Shown: positions 10,358-21,018, counted from the first letter of the stretch. The stretch: DNA of 64,000 bases from Ischnura elegans (GCF_921293095.1 NC_060251.1:67774774-67838773); one strand, 5' to 3'. Numbers and translations: made by a program. The notes: generated by a model not told the origin, from the sequence alone.

Positions 10358-11270
10358 AATAGGGCCTTGCTTTTCTGTTCTTGCCATCTACTTGACCCTA
10401 AATGATTTTATTCTTCAGGACATCATGTCTCAAGATGCAGCATATAATGTTGCTCCATCTTCTTATTACGGTTTTAATGAGGCTTCTCCTCTGAAGAAAG
10501 ATCTGAGGTTTTCCCGGCATATGATGATGTTGAAGTTGTTTCGGGTTTCCCATAGGTTATCCATCTCTGCCGACGTTTCGATGGCCGTGTCGTCCATCGT
10601 CATCAGGGCTTCAAACCAGCCCTGATACCAATTAATTGGTATGATGATAAGTATTTGGATCGAAACGGGAAGACATTATTAAAAACTTCCAGAATTGAGG
10701 AAGGCTTATTAAAAAAGAGAACAGTATTTGTAACAGATAATTTATGCAATATTTTATGGTTTATACTCTGATATCAGTTACCTCTTGCAGCCTATTTCTG
10801 TTTCACCTAAGGAAATTCCATCATTTCTTGTTACATATTTATAAGTTGGAGTAGCTGTAACTCCTCAGGATAATAATGTGGTGGTTTCCACGTTGCAGTA
10901 CTACAGCTGTTAAAGTAAAGTTTACCATGGCTGCAGAGATGATTTTAGTGTCACGGTATTGATTACTGTGGACTTCGCCTTCACTCATATGAAGAAGAGA
11001 AGCTGCCCTCTCCCCTGGGTGATGGGAGGCATAATTGTCGGCAGCCTCCCGTTGCCAAGTCACAGGATCCTCACAGGCTTAATGTATCATTTAGATGGCC
11101 TATCTTACCCAGGAATAGACCCATACCACCTCAGAATGTCATCGTTTTTTTGTTCACAACTGCTTATTCGACAAGTACACTCGCTAATATTGCCGCTAAC
11201 CTTTACATCTAGAATTTGACCCACGGTTTGCAACCTGGTGGAAGCATTCGGAGTTTATCCTGAAGAAAAT
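10358..11270. other. intergenic, nothing recognised
   Basis: Short frames only (10392-10625, 10959-11219), with no family resemblance. Confidence 0.4.
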
Positions 11271-11274
11271 AATC

Positions 11275-11455
11275 ATAGGAAGACAATTGGAAGGGAAGAA
11301 GGGCAAGGGACAGCCTTGAATATTTTACTTACGACAGGTTATTAAGGATGTGCAGGAGAAGAAATATGTCACTATTACAACGCTAGTGAAGAGGAAATAG
11401 GATGGAGAGCTGCATCGAAACAATCTTAGGATTGCTGACTGAAGATGATGATGAG
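11275..11455 (+). mobile_element. LINE fragment, family A, 3' end
   Basis: Contains GGAAGGGAAGAAGGGCAAGG (EGKKGKG), GTTATTAAGGATGTGCAGG (VIKDVQ), KKYVTITTLVKRK, then WRAASKQS, a stop, TTAGGATTGCTGACTGAAG and a (GAT)n tail. These blocks line up with the C-terminus of the frame at 54082-54549. Truncated and internally decayed. Confidence 0.75.
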
Positions 11456-12031
11456 GCTATTTTTCATCTTCCATTGATTTCTTGTTGTATTTCTTTAATC
11501 TCCTATCTTCATTTGTTCTCCACCACCTCTGTGATGCTAGATATATGTACTGATTTTTTTCACTTTGTGGGAGGTTTTTTCACTGCTCATATTGTGAATT
11601 GACAGGTTTAGGATCTATGCATTCCTGTGACTTCAGAAAATATTGAGCGAAGAATTCTGTGGCTCATTTACACTTGATCACTTTCAGTACAATTCCATGC
11701 ATTGCGCAATATTACAGAATACCTAGAGATATCATAATGCAGTGTCATGTATGCTTAAGAACTGACAGCAGTTTGGTGAATATGTAGTATCCAATCTAGG
11801 CTTGGTACTATAGTTGTATTTCTCTTAAATTGCAGGAATCCTTTCCTCCATTTTTTGACTGGGCATCAATTGGATGCTTAATACTTATAAAATACAATTA
11901 ATTCCTACATAACCATTTTAGGCAGAGTAGGATTATTATTTTTCAGAAGAATCAATGTGTGGTGCTTGCTTAGTGCTCGAGTCCTCTCAGCCAATCATAC
12001 TTTACATCGCACTTAGGTCTTTGTATAAAAT
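11456..12031. other. intergenic, nothing recognised
   Basis: T-rich sequence with no supported feature. Confidence 0.4.
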
Positions 12032-12278
12032 ACATACGCTAAGCCTCACCTCAAGGTCACCTCACAGGGCGGCAGTGGGAACCAGAAATACGTCACACGG
12101 AGAGATTTCCCGGCATTCATACTTACCTGTCGCGTTTTCGCGCGCTTGAAAATTTTCACTTTTCATTTAATCGCGAAAAATAGATATCGTCATTTAAAAA
12201 TCTAAAAGCTTGAAATACGTACTCCAGGAGTAATAATCTTTCGATTTAGGCAATAAAAAAATAATAGGAAACCACCCT
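12032..12278. mobile_element. MITE family AGGGTRGTTTCC, copy 2, 3' part only
   Basis: Matches the last 250 or so bases of 9707-10357, from CAAGGTCACCTCACAGG through TCGCGTTTTCGCGCGCTTG to the end ACCACCCT. The 5' half is missing. It abuts the hAT relic that follows. Confidence 0.7.
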
Positions 12279-12281
12279 ATT

Positions 12282-13268
12282 GTCGTCAAATGCACGGTCT
12301 GTTGATTAGCCATTTTAGACAGAAATTTTGATCACGAAACAATCACCGGCCGTATGTCAACTAAAGATTTATCAAACCCGACAGACGCGGTGAAAGCAAA
12401 CGCAGCAATGAAAGTGCCATCTCTTATTGTTAGCAAAATTCAGGGTCGGCTACCGGTTGTGCGTGGGAAAATGGAGGGAGCAGGTGTGTAGGGAGTGAAG
12501 AAGAGTGTTTTTTCGCCAGACTTAATGAACACTTTGGTTACCGGTCTTCCAATCACAGGTGTAAGCAGGCCCGTCGCTAGCTGATCTGGCGCCCGGGGCA
12601 AACTGGGATCGTGCCACCCCCCCCCCCCCCAATAACATTGATATACCTGCAATCGGGAGATTTGAAAATTAATTGAAAACTTTTTTTCATAATAAAGATA
12701 TTTTATTGATTATGAAAGTAAAACGTAAAAGGATATTTAAAAATTTCGGTTAATAACTTGCCGACCGCGTAAGTCACGAGCCGATGTTATGTGTGTCTGC
12801 GTTTTGCGATGTGAAGGAGACTCGGAGCTCTTTCATTGTGTTGAAGAGAGCTGAGAGCGCAGCACAGTAGATAACATTGTTACTCAAAATTAAAAAAAAA
12901 TTTTAGTCGGCGAACACGGTGTGCCCCCAACTTGCTGCGCCCAGGGCAACATGCCCTGGTTGCCCCGCCCTCGCGACGGGCCTGGGTGTAAGGTCAATGT
13001 GTAGTCATAGCACACGGACCAATATTTGGGCTTCGAATATACGTGGGCAGACAAATTCGTGGACAGTGACTGCGTGTGACTGACCTTGAAACACGATCGA
13101 CGTAAAGATTTTTCTTATGATCTATCAATCGCTGGTCTACAATCAAGTTTGAATGATTTTTAAGGTTTTATGACGAAATTCACGGCTATTTCCAGGTTTT
13201 TTCTCGGTAGACGAAATTAACGGCTTATTCACGGGTTTTAAGGTTTTCACGGTTGAGTGGGAACCCTG
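12282..13268. mobile_element. hAT-like relic with CAGGGTTCC ends, 5' truncated, split by a MITE
   Basis: Homologous along its length to 20384-21003; shared blocks include GACCAATA, GCGTGTGAC, GGTTTTATGA and AATTCACGGC. The right end GGTTTTCACGGTTGAGTGGG then AACCCTG gives a TIR of CAGGGTTCCCACTC, typical of hAT. Compared with the other copy it lacks about the first 60 bases, lost where it meets the MITE ending at 12278. A 419-bp MITE (12566-12984) interrupts it. Non-coding as far as I can see. Confidence 0.7.
12566..12984. mobile_element. hAT-like MITE, CAGGCCCGTCGC ends, perfect 8-bp TSD
   Basis: Begins CAGGCCCGTCGCTAG and ends GCGACGGGCCTG. GGTGTAAG flanks it exactly at 12558-12565 and 12985-12992. 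The homologous site in the copy at 20384-21003 is uninterrupted, confirming insertion. Ends are rich in G/C runs; the core is AT-rich. Confidence 0.88.
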
Positions 13269-13735
13269 CAATATAATAAATAGAAAAATAAATACAAAGG
13301 ATCTAGAAAATAATATCACCCGTAGGACAAAAAGTATTAGCTAAAAATTTATGGCACCAATCAAAATGGCTGCAGTTATTTTGTAAATTAGCCAACCACA
13401 ATTATGAATATTAATGCCAGTCAGTGCAGACCAAAAATGTATTTAAAGTCACGAAAACCAAAAAGTTTGCAATTCAGGTGGAAAAGTATGTCCTGTTGAA
13501 ACCGAAAATATCCAAAATGACTGCTCTGGTGCATCTAGTGTTAAATGAGTCAAGCATTGTTGGTATTCACCCCGCACATATGAGAAGATATGCATCACTC
13601 AAAAGCTGATCTTATACATTCTCCTTCTCGATCAAATTATTTCCAAGCGCATATCCTCTTTCAACATCTGTGTCACTGCTACCTTAAGGTGTAAACACAT
13701 GTTCCCAAACGTGGAAGCCGAGAGAAATAAGTATG
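13269..13735. other. intergenic, nothing recognised
   Basis: AT-rich stretch up to the Gypsy element; a 61-codon frame at 13424-13609 has no support. Confidence 0.4.
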
Positions 13736-14126
13736 TGTAAGACCCCCGATGCTCTAAGGGGTGCCGCCGATCAATTGGCAGGGATTTTTGAAAGGAAACT
13801 CATACACTACGGAGAGATGATTTTATTGTTGTACTCGTTTACATTACGCCACCACGCGTCCGACTACCCACGACCGCGTCTCCCCAGCCCGCCTTCGCTG
13901 ACCTCCCCTCCTCCTCCTTCTCCCTCCTCAGCCATCGTGTTTCTTTCACCAAGCTCTGCAGTTTCCCACGGGAGGTTGGAGCAGCCACTGGATACGCGGA
14001 GGTAAAGCGATCCGACCCTTCGCAAAGGCAGAAACTTGGGAAGGAATATGAAAGAGAGTGTAGGTGATGGGTTGAGGCGTGAAAAGGGTGGGAACGGAAG
14101 TGACTCTGCTGTTTCTGTCTCTTACA
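13736..14126 (-). repeat. 3' LTR of the Gypsy element
   Basis: 391 bp, identical by eye to 19901-20291, bounded by the inverted termini TGTAAG and CTTACA. Confidence 0.95.
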
Positions 14127-14821
14127 TCACTTTCCCCTCAAACTGCCTTTAATCTAATTGATTATAGGCCTCGTCTGCTTCACCCATTGAATCCTGTGAA
14201 AAATCCGTACATGGAAATGGAGAACACAAAGAATAAAATACAAGGAGCCTTGGAATGGGTGGACTCGGTGATGACACAGAGGCTAAATACATTATATGTC
14301 CCCAAGGCACTAATTAGTCAAAACAAAATCCTCCAGCAAAACACTAAAATAGCAAATACAAAGAGAGAAAGAGAAATAAGGTTTTATACGTAAAATTGAC
14401 AAACACTGCATTGCAAATGCATCCATTCGTTAATGTTCATTCATTGAAATTCTACCCAAACATAATCAGAAGCATAAAAATATCCTGATTCTCTCCCACT
14501 AATTAGAATTCATCTCATAACCAGAGTTTTTCACTTTTTAACATGCTCAGCTCCATAAAAATTACAACCAGTAGATTATACTGAAAACTCAAAATTCCGT
14601 AACATACTATAAAAAAAACTGTTCGTTCCACGAAAAGACATAATTTACTCACAAATCTTAAATGACTTTCTCGGCCAGCTGTTCAAAAAAGTACACAGCG
14701 GCCCCACTTAACAAACACACGATATCAACAAACAGCTCTACTCTTTCTCTTCTCTCTACGCTCTAATGCGAACTCTACGCTTTCTCTTCTCTTACAATTC
14801 TCTCTGCCGAAGCACTAACAC
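14127..14821 (-). other. Gypsy element non-coding 3' region and polypurine tract
   Basis: About 695 bases between the pol stop and the 3' LTR. The end next to the LTR reads, on the minus strand, TTTGAGGGGAAAGTGA, a fitting polypurine tract. No envelope-like frame is present on the minus strand. Confidence 0.75.
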
Positions 14822-17800
14822 TTACGTCTTCCCTTCTGAGGACGGTCCGGTTTGCGACCTCAAAAGATAGGGAGAGCGGGCGGGATGGGTTGGAGAGATA
14901 AGGATGTTGTCATCTGCGTCGCTACTCCTGCTGTCTCCGCGGCCTTCCGCGGTATGTGCTGGCGTACGGGGTGTGGAAATGGGAGAAGCAAGGGCACTAT
15001 CGTCTTCTTCACGGCCTTCACTGGAATGTGCGTACTCTCTTAGAGTACTGCTCTCGCTGGGTAGGCAGCTCGCTGGGGTTCTACGGGGAGTGCCCTCTCG
15101 TACACCCAACGGCTCTGGAGGCGTAGGGGTAGGTCGGGGCCTCAGGAGATAAGGGCTCCTTTGCCGGGCAGCTGCTTGCGACTCGGTCGTCGACGGGTAT
15201 CTCTGCTCCTCCGTGCTCTCCGGCGTAGAGGCCTCTTCTGCTCGTTCTCTCTCGGCTATTGGCGATCCGGGCTCTTGGATCGCCGCTTCCTGCCTCTCTC
15301 CGCCCTCCGATGACGATGTCGACACCTGACTCATTTCCTCCCACCGTTCTTCGTCCTCCGACTCGGCCAATATATGGGATCGGGGGGACATGACACCAGG
15401 GCGAGGGGGAATATGGGAAAAGGGAGTGTCTCCTATTGGGCTTGCTGGGCCACGCACAATTTCCGCTGATTTGGTGGGGGGGTGTTTCCGTGGTCTTCCT
15501 CGACGACGTTCTCCACACGGGGGAAAACCTAGAGTTGGCAAATTACCTAAATGCAACTTTAAGCGATTTTTGTGCACCAAAAGAGATCTGTAGGGGAGTT
15601 GAATTCGCACGTTGCACGGGGGAATCACTTCCGTCACTAGGTAGGGCCCTTTCCACGGGTAATGGAATTTTTTCGCTCCGCCTGTCTTCGTGCACGGGTC
15701 ACTCAGGTAGACGTATTGACCACACTCATATGCCACGTCCTTCGTCCCCCTGTTAAAAACCGCCGCCCTCTCTCGGCAAGCGCGCGCGTCATTGATCTTA
15801 CATCTACTCCGTAATGTCTCCAATTTCTCTTTCAATCCCTGAAGATACTTATTGTCAAACTGTCCCAATGTCGGTTCAAAGTACTCGAAGGGAGATCGCA
15901 TGACGTGCCCGAAAACGATTTCATGAGGCGAGAAGCCTGTACTGCGATGAATTTTTGTATTGTAGCAGAGGACAGCGTACGGGACCCACGTATCCCAGTC
16001 CGAGTTTTTGTCGTTAACGTAGTGGCTAAGTATACCAGCAATTGTTCTATGTACCCTCTCCACTTTCCCGTTCGATTCTGGATGGTAAGGAGAAGAGCGA
16101 AGTCTGGAAATTTCCATTAGTTCGCACACCTTTTTAAAGAAATCGGACATATAGTTTGCACCCTGATCCGTGAGAACCTTGACCGGTACCCCAAACCTTA
16201 GAATCCACCTTCTCACGAATGCCGAGGCGATCGTCTCCGCCTTTTGGTCCGGTAAAGGAATCATTTCTAGGTAACGGGAAAAATTATCAATAATAGATAG
16301 AATGTATTTGTTACCATACTCACTACATGGAAGGGGCCCGACGGTGTCCAAAGAAACGAAATCGAATGGTCTATCGGAAGAGGGTAATTCCTGAATGGGT
16401 GCCCTTGTTCTCCCGTAAGGGCTTCGACGGTGGCATGCGACGCAGTCTCTAAGAGCTTCTTTAATGTCCTTCGCTAAATTTCGCCACCAATATGATGCCC
16501 GCACTCTCTCGAGTGTAGGCCGGATCCCTAGATGCCCCGACAATGGATGATCATGGAAGTTTTTAATTATATCTTTCCTCAATTTCTCGGGGGCCACTAT
16601 TTTCTCACCATCTTTGGTTTTCTTATAGAGAACGCCCCCTTTCACAAAGAATCCTATCTGCGTTCGCAACCGTTTGCATTCGGCGTCGTCGTTCTGATAG
16701 TCAATTATTTCGTCACATAGCCCTCGTTCAACCGTTCGTACCTTCCGACTGAGTGCGTCGGCGTTTGAATGAAGCTTCCCTGGTTTGTGTATAATTTCAT
16801 AGTCGAACTCGCTCAATTTCAACGTCCACCTTACCAAGCGGCTGTTAGGATCCTTAAGACTCAATAGCCATTTGAGGGCCGCGTGGTCTGTAATGATTTT
16901 AAATTTTCGACCAAATAAATAACATCTGAAATGTCCCGTAGCCCATACGGCCCCAAGGAGTTCCTTCTCCGTGGCTGAGTAATTTGTTTCGGCGCTGTTC
17001 AATTGTCTAGAGGCATAAGCGACGGGATGCTCTTCTCCGTTTATCTCCTGCGATAGAACCGCGCCTAAGGCATAATTTGAGGCATCCGTAGAAAGGATGA
17101 AAGTTTTTCTGAAATCTGGGTACACTAGAATAGGGCTTTTAGTAAGCGCTGACTTAAGCTCCCTCATCGCCACTTCGCAATCGTCTGACCAGCTAAAAGT
17201 TGCCCCCTTTTTCAGCAGTCTCGTCAGGGGCTTTGCTATACTGGCATAGTCCTTCACGAACCTCCGGTAGTAATTGGCTAAACCTAGGAAGGACTGTAGT
17301 TCCTTCGTGCAACTGGGCGTGGGATATTCATTTACTGCCGAAAGCTTCGATGGATCGGGAAAAACTCCGTCCTTCGTTATCACATGACCCAAGTAATTCA
17401 CCTTGTCGTGGGCAAAGTGGCATTTATCAAATTTCAGAGTCAAACCTGCGATTCTCAGTCTCTCCAAAACGCCCCTCAGTCGTTCTGCATGTTCTTCAAT
17501 TGTGGAGCTAAACACTACCACGTCATCTAAATAGACGAGACAATGCGCCGGTTTCAGCCCGCGCAGAACGCTGTCCATAAGCCGCTGGAAACTGGCGGGG
17601 GCATTGCGTAGCCCAAACGGCATTCGCGTATATTCCCAATGCCCGCTCTCCGTATTAAATGCCGTTTTTGGTTGTGACTCTCTGTCCATGGGAATTTGAT
17701 GGTAACCGCTTGTTAAGTCCATCGTAGTAAAGTATCGGCAATTCCCTAAATAGTCCAAGGTCTCGACTATATTCGGCAGGGGATAAACATCAGGAGTCGT

Positions 17801-19012
17801 AATGGCGTTTAATGCCCTGTAATCTACGCAAAACTTATACGAATCTTTCCCATCAGTCGATTTCTTAGGGACAACAACAATTGGGGCGGCCCAGGGGCTG
17901 GTACTAGGCACTATGACACCCGCCTCTAACTGCTCCCTCACTAGCCTATCGACTATTTCCTTCTGGTGGAATGGCGTGCGGTATGCCTTCCTATAGATTG
18001 GCCTTTCGCTAGACGTTGGAATATGATGTGTCACCAATTTTGTCGGCGGTGGAAGACCCTTACCGGCAAACAGATCCTTATATTCCTCAAGAATTGGCAA
18101 TAGAGCGTCACGTTCCCCGCAGTTTAAATGCACAAGTTTATCCGCAAAACAGACTTCGCCCTCGCAACGCCGCACCGCATGCACTCGCGGACCCCAATCA
18201 GCTTCCTCTTCCGCCCCTCTATCTTCCCATTGTGTAGCGGAAGCTAAAATCGTTCCCTTCCTTAGCGTTACCTCTCCTTCGTTGAAGTTAGCTACTTGAA
18301 CAATTACTTCACGGTTTTCATTCACTCTTGACATGCTTCTAGCCACTACACAGCCCTCCAGATCCTCAAAGTTTGGTTCGATAAGGATATCAGCGCCGAT
18401 AGGGATTTGTAGGTCAGGTACATTGACACTAATTAGTTTTTCACATCTACCCGGCAATATTTCTGTCTCTATTGACCGGATTAAAAACCCCGTGTCACTC
18501 CGCTTTCGGATTTCTTTCATTATTCCTACATTCGCTTGTTCCCCGTGGTTGCCCCTCAAACCCCAGGTCTCATTCCCTACGGAGAGTGTTCCCTGTTTAA
18601 TGTTTATACAGCAACCTAACTTTTCTAGGAAATCTAAACCTAATATCCCCTCGTAATCCCCTAGTTCACTCACAACTTGCATGCAACACTTATATTGAAC
18701 ACCGTTTACAAAAAATTCAATAACCTTTTCCCCAAAACTTTTCACCACATCACCAGTAATGCCCCTCACGCGATAAGGGGACCGTTTAATACCCTCATTC
18801 CCACACACATCACTGCACACGAGGGATACCTGAGCGCCGGTGTCACACAGGAACCTGGCCGTTCTTCCCCCGATGCTCACCACCGCCACCAAATCCATAG
18901 GTCCGCCTCTTTTCTCCACCCTCGGAAGGAAGACATCTAGTAGGGGCCGGAATTGGCGGCGTTGCCGGCCCCGCCGTCGTTTAACTCCGTAGTCTGCTGC
19001 CTCCGTCTGCAT
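14822..19012 (-). CDS. pol: Gypsy pol polyprotein (protease, RT, RNase H, integrase)
   Basis: A 1396-residue frame. Visible parts: aspartic protease with DTGA at residues 57-60; reverse transcriptase with YLDD at 494-497; RNase H beginning STDASNYALG near 641; integrase zinc motif (HDHPLSGH, then CVACH, about 820-861); catalytic triad D889, D949, E985 with D-35-E spacing; a GPY/F module (WKGPYLV) near 1120. About 235 further residues, rich in Pro, Ser, Glu and Arg, follow; they open with an AT-hook-like RRRGRPRKHPP near 1169-1179. The frame overlaps the 3' end of gag by 76 bases in the -1 frame, consistent with the -1 frameshift reading used by many Gypsy elements. The frame is uninterrupted. 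Confidence 0.95.
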   Translation of the reverse strand: MQTEAADYGVKRRRGRQRRQFRPLLDVFLPRVEKRGGPMDLVAVVSIGGRTARFLCDTGAQVSLVCSDVCGNEGIKRSPYRVRGITGDVVKSFGEKVIEFFVNGVQYKCCMQVVSELGDYEGILGLDFLEKLGCCINIKQGTLSVGNETWGLRGNHGEQANVGIMKEIRKRSDTGFLIRSIETEILPGRCEKLISVNVPDLQIPIGADILIEPNFEDLEGCVVARSMSRVNENREVIVQVANFNEGEVTLRKGTILASATQWEDRGAEEEADWGPRVHAVRRCEGEVCFADKLVHLNCGERDALLPILEEYKDLFAGKGLPPPTKLVTHHIPTSSERPIYRKAYRTPFHQKEIVDRLVREQLEAGVIVPSTSPWAAPIVVVPKKSTDGKDSYKFCVDYRALNAITTPDVYPLPNIVETLDYLGNCRYFTTMDLTSGYHQIPMDRESQPKTAFNTESGHWEYTRMPFGLRNAPASFQRLMDSVLRGLKPAHCLVYLDDVVVFSSTIEEHAERLRGVLERLRIAGLTLKFDKCHFAHDKVNYLGHVITKDGVFPDPSKLSAVNEYPTPSCTKELQSFLGLANYYRRFVKDYASIAKPLTRLLKKGATFSWSDDCEVAMRELKSALTKSPILVYPDFRKTFILSTDASNYALGAVLSQEINGEEHPVAYASRQLNSAETNYSATEKELLGAVWATGHFRCYLFGRKFKIITDHAALKWLLSLKDPNSRLVRWTLKLSEFDYEIIHKPGKLHSNADALSRKVRTVERGLCDEIIDYQNDDAECKRLRTQIGFFVKGGVLYKKTKDGEKIVAPEKLRKDIIKNFHDHPLSGHLGIRPTLERVRASYWWRNLAKDIKEALRDCVACHRRSPYGRTRAPIQELPSSDRPFDFVSLDTVGPLPCSEYGNKYILSIIDNFSRYLEMIPLPDQKAETIASAFVRRWILRFGVPVKVLTDQGANYMSDFFKKVCELMEISRLRSSPYHPESNGKVERVHRTIAGILSHYVNDKNSDWDTWVPYAVLCYNTKIHRSTGFSPHEIVFGHVMRSPFEYFEPTLGQFDNKYLQGLKEKLETLRSRCKINDARACRERAAVFNRGTKDVAYECGQYVYLSDPCTKTGGAKKFHYPWKGPYLVTEVIPPCNVRIQLPYRSLLVHKNRLKLHLGNLPTLGFPPCGERRRGRPRKHPPTKSAEIVRGPASPIGDTPFSHIPPRPGVMSPRSHILAESEDEERWEEMSQVSTSSSEGGERQEAAIQEPGSPIAERERAEEASTPESTEEQRYPSTTESQAAARQRSPYLLRPRPTPTPPEPLGVREGTPRRTPASCLPSESSTLREYAHSSEGREEDDSALASPISTPRTPAHTAEGRGDSRSSDADDNILISPTHPARSPYLLRSQTGPSSEGKT

Positions 19013-19878
19013 TCCCGGGCGATGTGGCCCTCACCTCCACAGTTGAAGCAGCGCCTCCGATTTCGGCACTCCCTCGCCATGTGCCCCATCTCGCCACAGT
19101 TAAAGCATTTACCTTCCCTTGGAGCCCGGAAGACATGGCGGCTCGCAGGCTCCTCTCTCAAGGGGCGCCTCTCCACCTCCTCGATCCTAATGGCGGCCTC
19201 GACCGCCTCGTCAAAATTTTGAGGCGACGTCAGCCGGCACTGTCTGCCCACTTCCCCTGAGAGACCATTAAGGAAGGCGTCAAGGGCGCGCTGATCTGCC
19301 TCATAGCGCGTCGCGGCGGCATGCTCCGCGGGCCCGGCCACGTCATACGTCTGGCTGTTGATTTTTCGCACCCTGTCTGCGAAGGCTTCCAAGTCTTCTC
19401 CAGCGCCCCTTCTTATGTTGGCTAACAGCTCCCGAAAAAAACGGGTACTCCGTTTCGTTCGGTACCGCTGCAATAGCTGCGCTTTTAGTTCCTCGAACGT
19501 CGCGGCCCCTCGGCACTCTTCCTTGCTATGATAAAATTCGGCCGCTTCCCCGTTCAACTTCAGGATCGTTGCATTCAGTTTGTCGGCGTCAGAGAGGCCC
19601 CCCAAATCGGCTGCGCGTTCCACTTTGTCTAAAAAGGCCGTTACGGACTCTTCCGGTCTTCCCGAGAACGCTTCAGTCGCCGAAAGCAAGCCGAAGTTTT
19701 TCCGCCCGCCTTCCTCCCCAGCAGCTGTCCCCGTCCGCCGAAGTCTCTCGTTATCCGCTTCGAGCTCGCGTAATTTCTTGCTCATCTCTGTGATGGCCTG
19801 CTGCAAATCCATCTCCTGGCCTCCCAGGCTCACTCTCGCCGCCATCGTAATCAATGAGTCCTTCCAAAAATATGCCAA
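18937..19878 (-). CDS. gag: Gypsy gag protein with two zinc knuckles
   Basis: A 313-residue frame. The C-terminus carries two CCHC knuckles, CFNCGEMGHMAREC and CFNCGGEGHIAREC, the RNA-binding signature of retroviral and Gypsy nucleocapsids. The middle contains an LL-x-RYRTKR segment and helices typical of Gypsy capsid regions. The first ATG (19878) sits almost on the primer-binding site; the next one at 19845 (MAARVSLGG) is an equally plausible start. Pol follows in the -1 frame with a 76-base overlap. Confidence 0.92.
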   Translation of the reverse strand: MAYFWKDSLITMAARVSLGGQEMDLQQAITEMSKKLRELEADNERLRRTGTAAGEEGGRKNFGLLSATEAFSGRPEESVTAFLDKVERAADLGGLSDADKLNATILKLNGEAAEFYHSKEECRGAATFEELKAQLLQRYRTKRSTRFFRELLANIRRGAGEDLEAFADRVRKINSQTYDVAGPAEHAAATRYEADQRALDAFLNGLSGEVGRQCRLTSPQNFDEAVEAAIRIEEVERRPLREEPASRHVFRAPREGKCFNCGEMGHMARECRNRRRCFNCGGEGHIARECRRRQQTTELNDGGAGNAANSGPY

Positions 19879-19880
19879 TT

Positions 19881-19899
19881 ATCCCACTTCTTGACACCA
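19881..19899 (-). other. Gypsy primer-binding site, tRNA-Leu-like
   Basis: One base inside the 5' LTR the minus strand reads TGGTGTCAAGAAGTGGGAT, which is complementary to a tRNA 3' end of the type ATCCCACTTCTTGACA-CCA. That pattern resembles animal tRNA-Leu; the assignment is from memory of tRNA ends, not a search. Confidence 0.7.
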
Positions 19900-19900
19900 G

Positions 19901-20291
19901 TGTAAGACCCCCGATGCTCTAAGGGGTGCCGCCGATCAATTGGCAGGGATTTTTGAAAGGAAACTCATACACTACGGAGAGATGATTTTATTGTTGTACT
20001 CGTTTACATTACGCCACCACGCGTCCGACTACCCACGACCGCGTCTCCCCAGCCCGCCTTCGCTGACCTCCCCTCCTCCTCCTTCTCCCTCCTCAGCCAT
20101 CGTGTTTCTTTCACCAAGCTCTGCAGTTTCCCACGGGAGGTTGGAGCAGCCACTGGATACGCGGAGGTAAAGCGATCCGACCCTTCGCAAAGGCAGAAAC
20201 TTGGGAAGGAATATGAAAGAGAGTGTAGGTGATGGGTTGAGGCGTGAAAAGGGTGGGAACGGAAGTGACTCTGCTGTTTCTGTCTCTTACA
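19901..20291 (-). repeat. 5' LTR of the Gypsy element
   Basis: 391 bp, identical by eye to 13736-14126. It should hold the promoter of the element on the minus strand. The CT-rich block CCTCCTCCTCCTTCTCCCTCC near 20068-20090 is notable but unexplained. Confidence 0.95.
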
Positions 20292-20383
20292 TGATAATCT
20301 TATCCGAGAATTTCATACATTCATAACTGTATTATTCTTTCATGATTTCATCTAAATTAATTTGTAGAACAACAATGCACTTC

Positions 20384-21003
20384 CAGGGTTCCTGCTCAAA
20401 CTATATTATAAAATTCACGGTTTTTTCCAGGTTTTCATGGTCTAAATGTCGTCAAATTCACGGTTTGTTGATAAGCCATTTTAAGCAGAAATATTGAACG
20501 TGTAACAATCATCGGCCGCACATTAACCAAAAATTTAACGAACATAACAGATGCTGTGAATACAAATGAAAGTGCTATCTCTCCTAACGACACATATCGT
20601 TTGCAAAATTGAGCTCCAGCTAAAGGTTGTGAGAGGAAAAATGGAGGAACCAGGGTGCCAGGGAAGTTAAGAAGTGTCTGAATTTTTGCCAGATTTAATG
20701 AGCACTTGAGTTACCAGACTTCTAGCTTTGATACAGGCTCAAGGTCAATGTGTCGTCATGGCACACGGACCAATAATTGCACTTCATATATACGTGTGCA
20801 GGTAAATGCGTGGACAGTGTCTGCGTGTGACCTTGAAATATGATCGACATATCCATTTTTCTTTTGATCCATCAATCGTAGTTATAAAATCAATTTTGAG
20901 ACATTTTTAAGGTTTTATGATGAAATTCACGGCTTTTTCCAGGTTTTTTCACGGCAGACAAATTTCACGGTTTTAAGGTTTTCACGGTTTAGTGGGAACT
21001 CCG
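20384..21003. mobile_element. hAT-like relic with CAGGGTTCC ends, fuller copy
   Basis: Starts CAGGGTTCCTGCTCAAAC and ends TTTAGTGGGAACTCCG, a worn inverted pair (the cleaner end at 13268 gives CAGGGTTCCCACTC). About 620 bp, homologous to 12282-13268 but without that copy's MITE. Repeated AATTCACGG and GGTTTTTTCCAGG motifs lie near both ends. No clear 8-bp duplication and no transposase. Confidence 0.7.
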
Positions 21004-21018
21004 ACTTTACCTCCTCCT

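Larger units (their letters stand above)
13736..20291 (-). mobile_element. Ty3/Gypsy LTR retrotransposon, looks whole
   Basis: A 6556-bp element on the minus strand: 5' LTR 19901-20291, primer-binding site 19881-19899, gag 18937-19878, pol 14822-19012, polypurine tract just before 3' LTR 13736-14126. Domain order protease-RT-RNase H-integrase places it in Ty3/Gypsy (Metaviridae). The two LTRs read as identical over 391 bp and both frames are long and open, so it looks whole and very young. There is no env-like frame between pol and the 3' LTR. Flanks GTATG (left) and TGATA (right) do not form a clear target duplication. Family within Gypsy not assigned. Confidence 0.95.

Noticed and set aside
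14127-14821. A possible env gene between pol and the 3' LTR
   Set aside because: No minus-strand frame of useful length and no signal peptide or membrane segment in this stretch.
14852-19894. Many plus-strand frames of 60-107 codons
   Set aside because: Antisense shadows of the Gypsy gag and pol frames.
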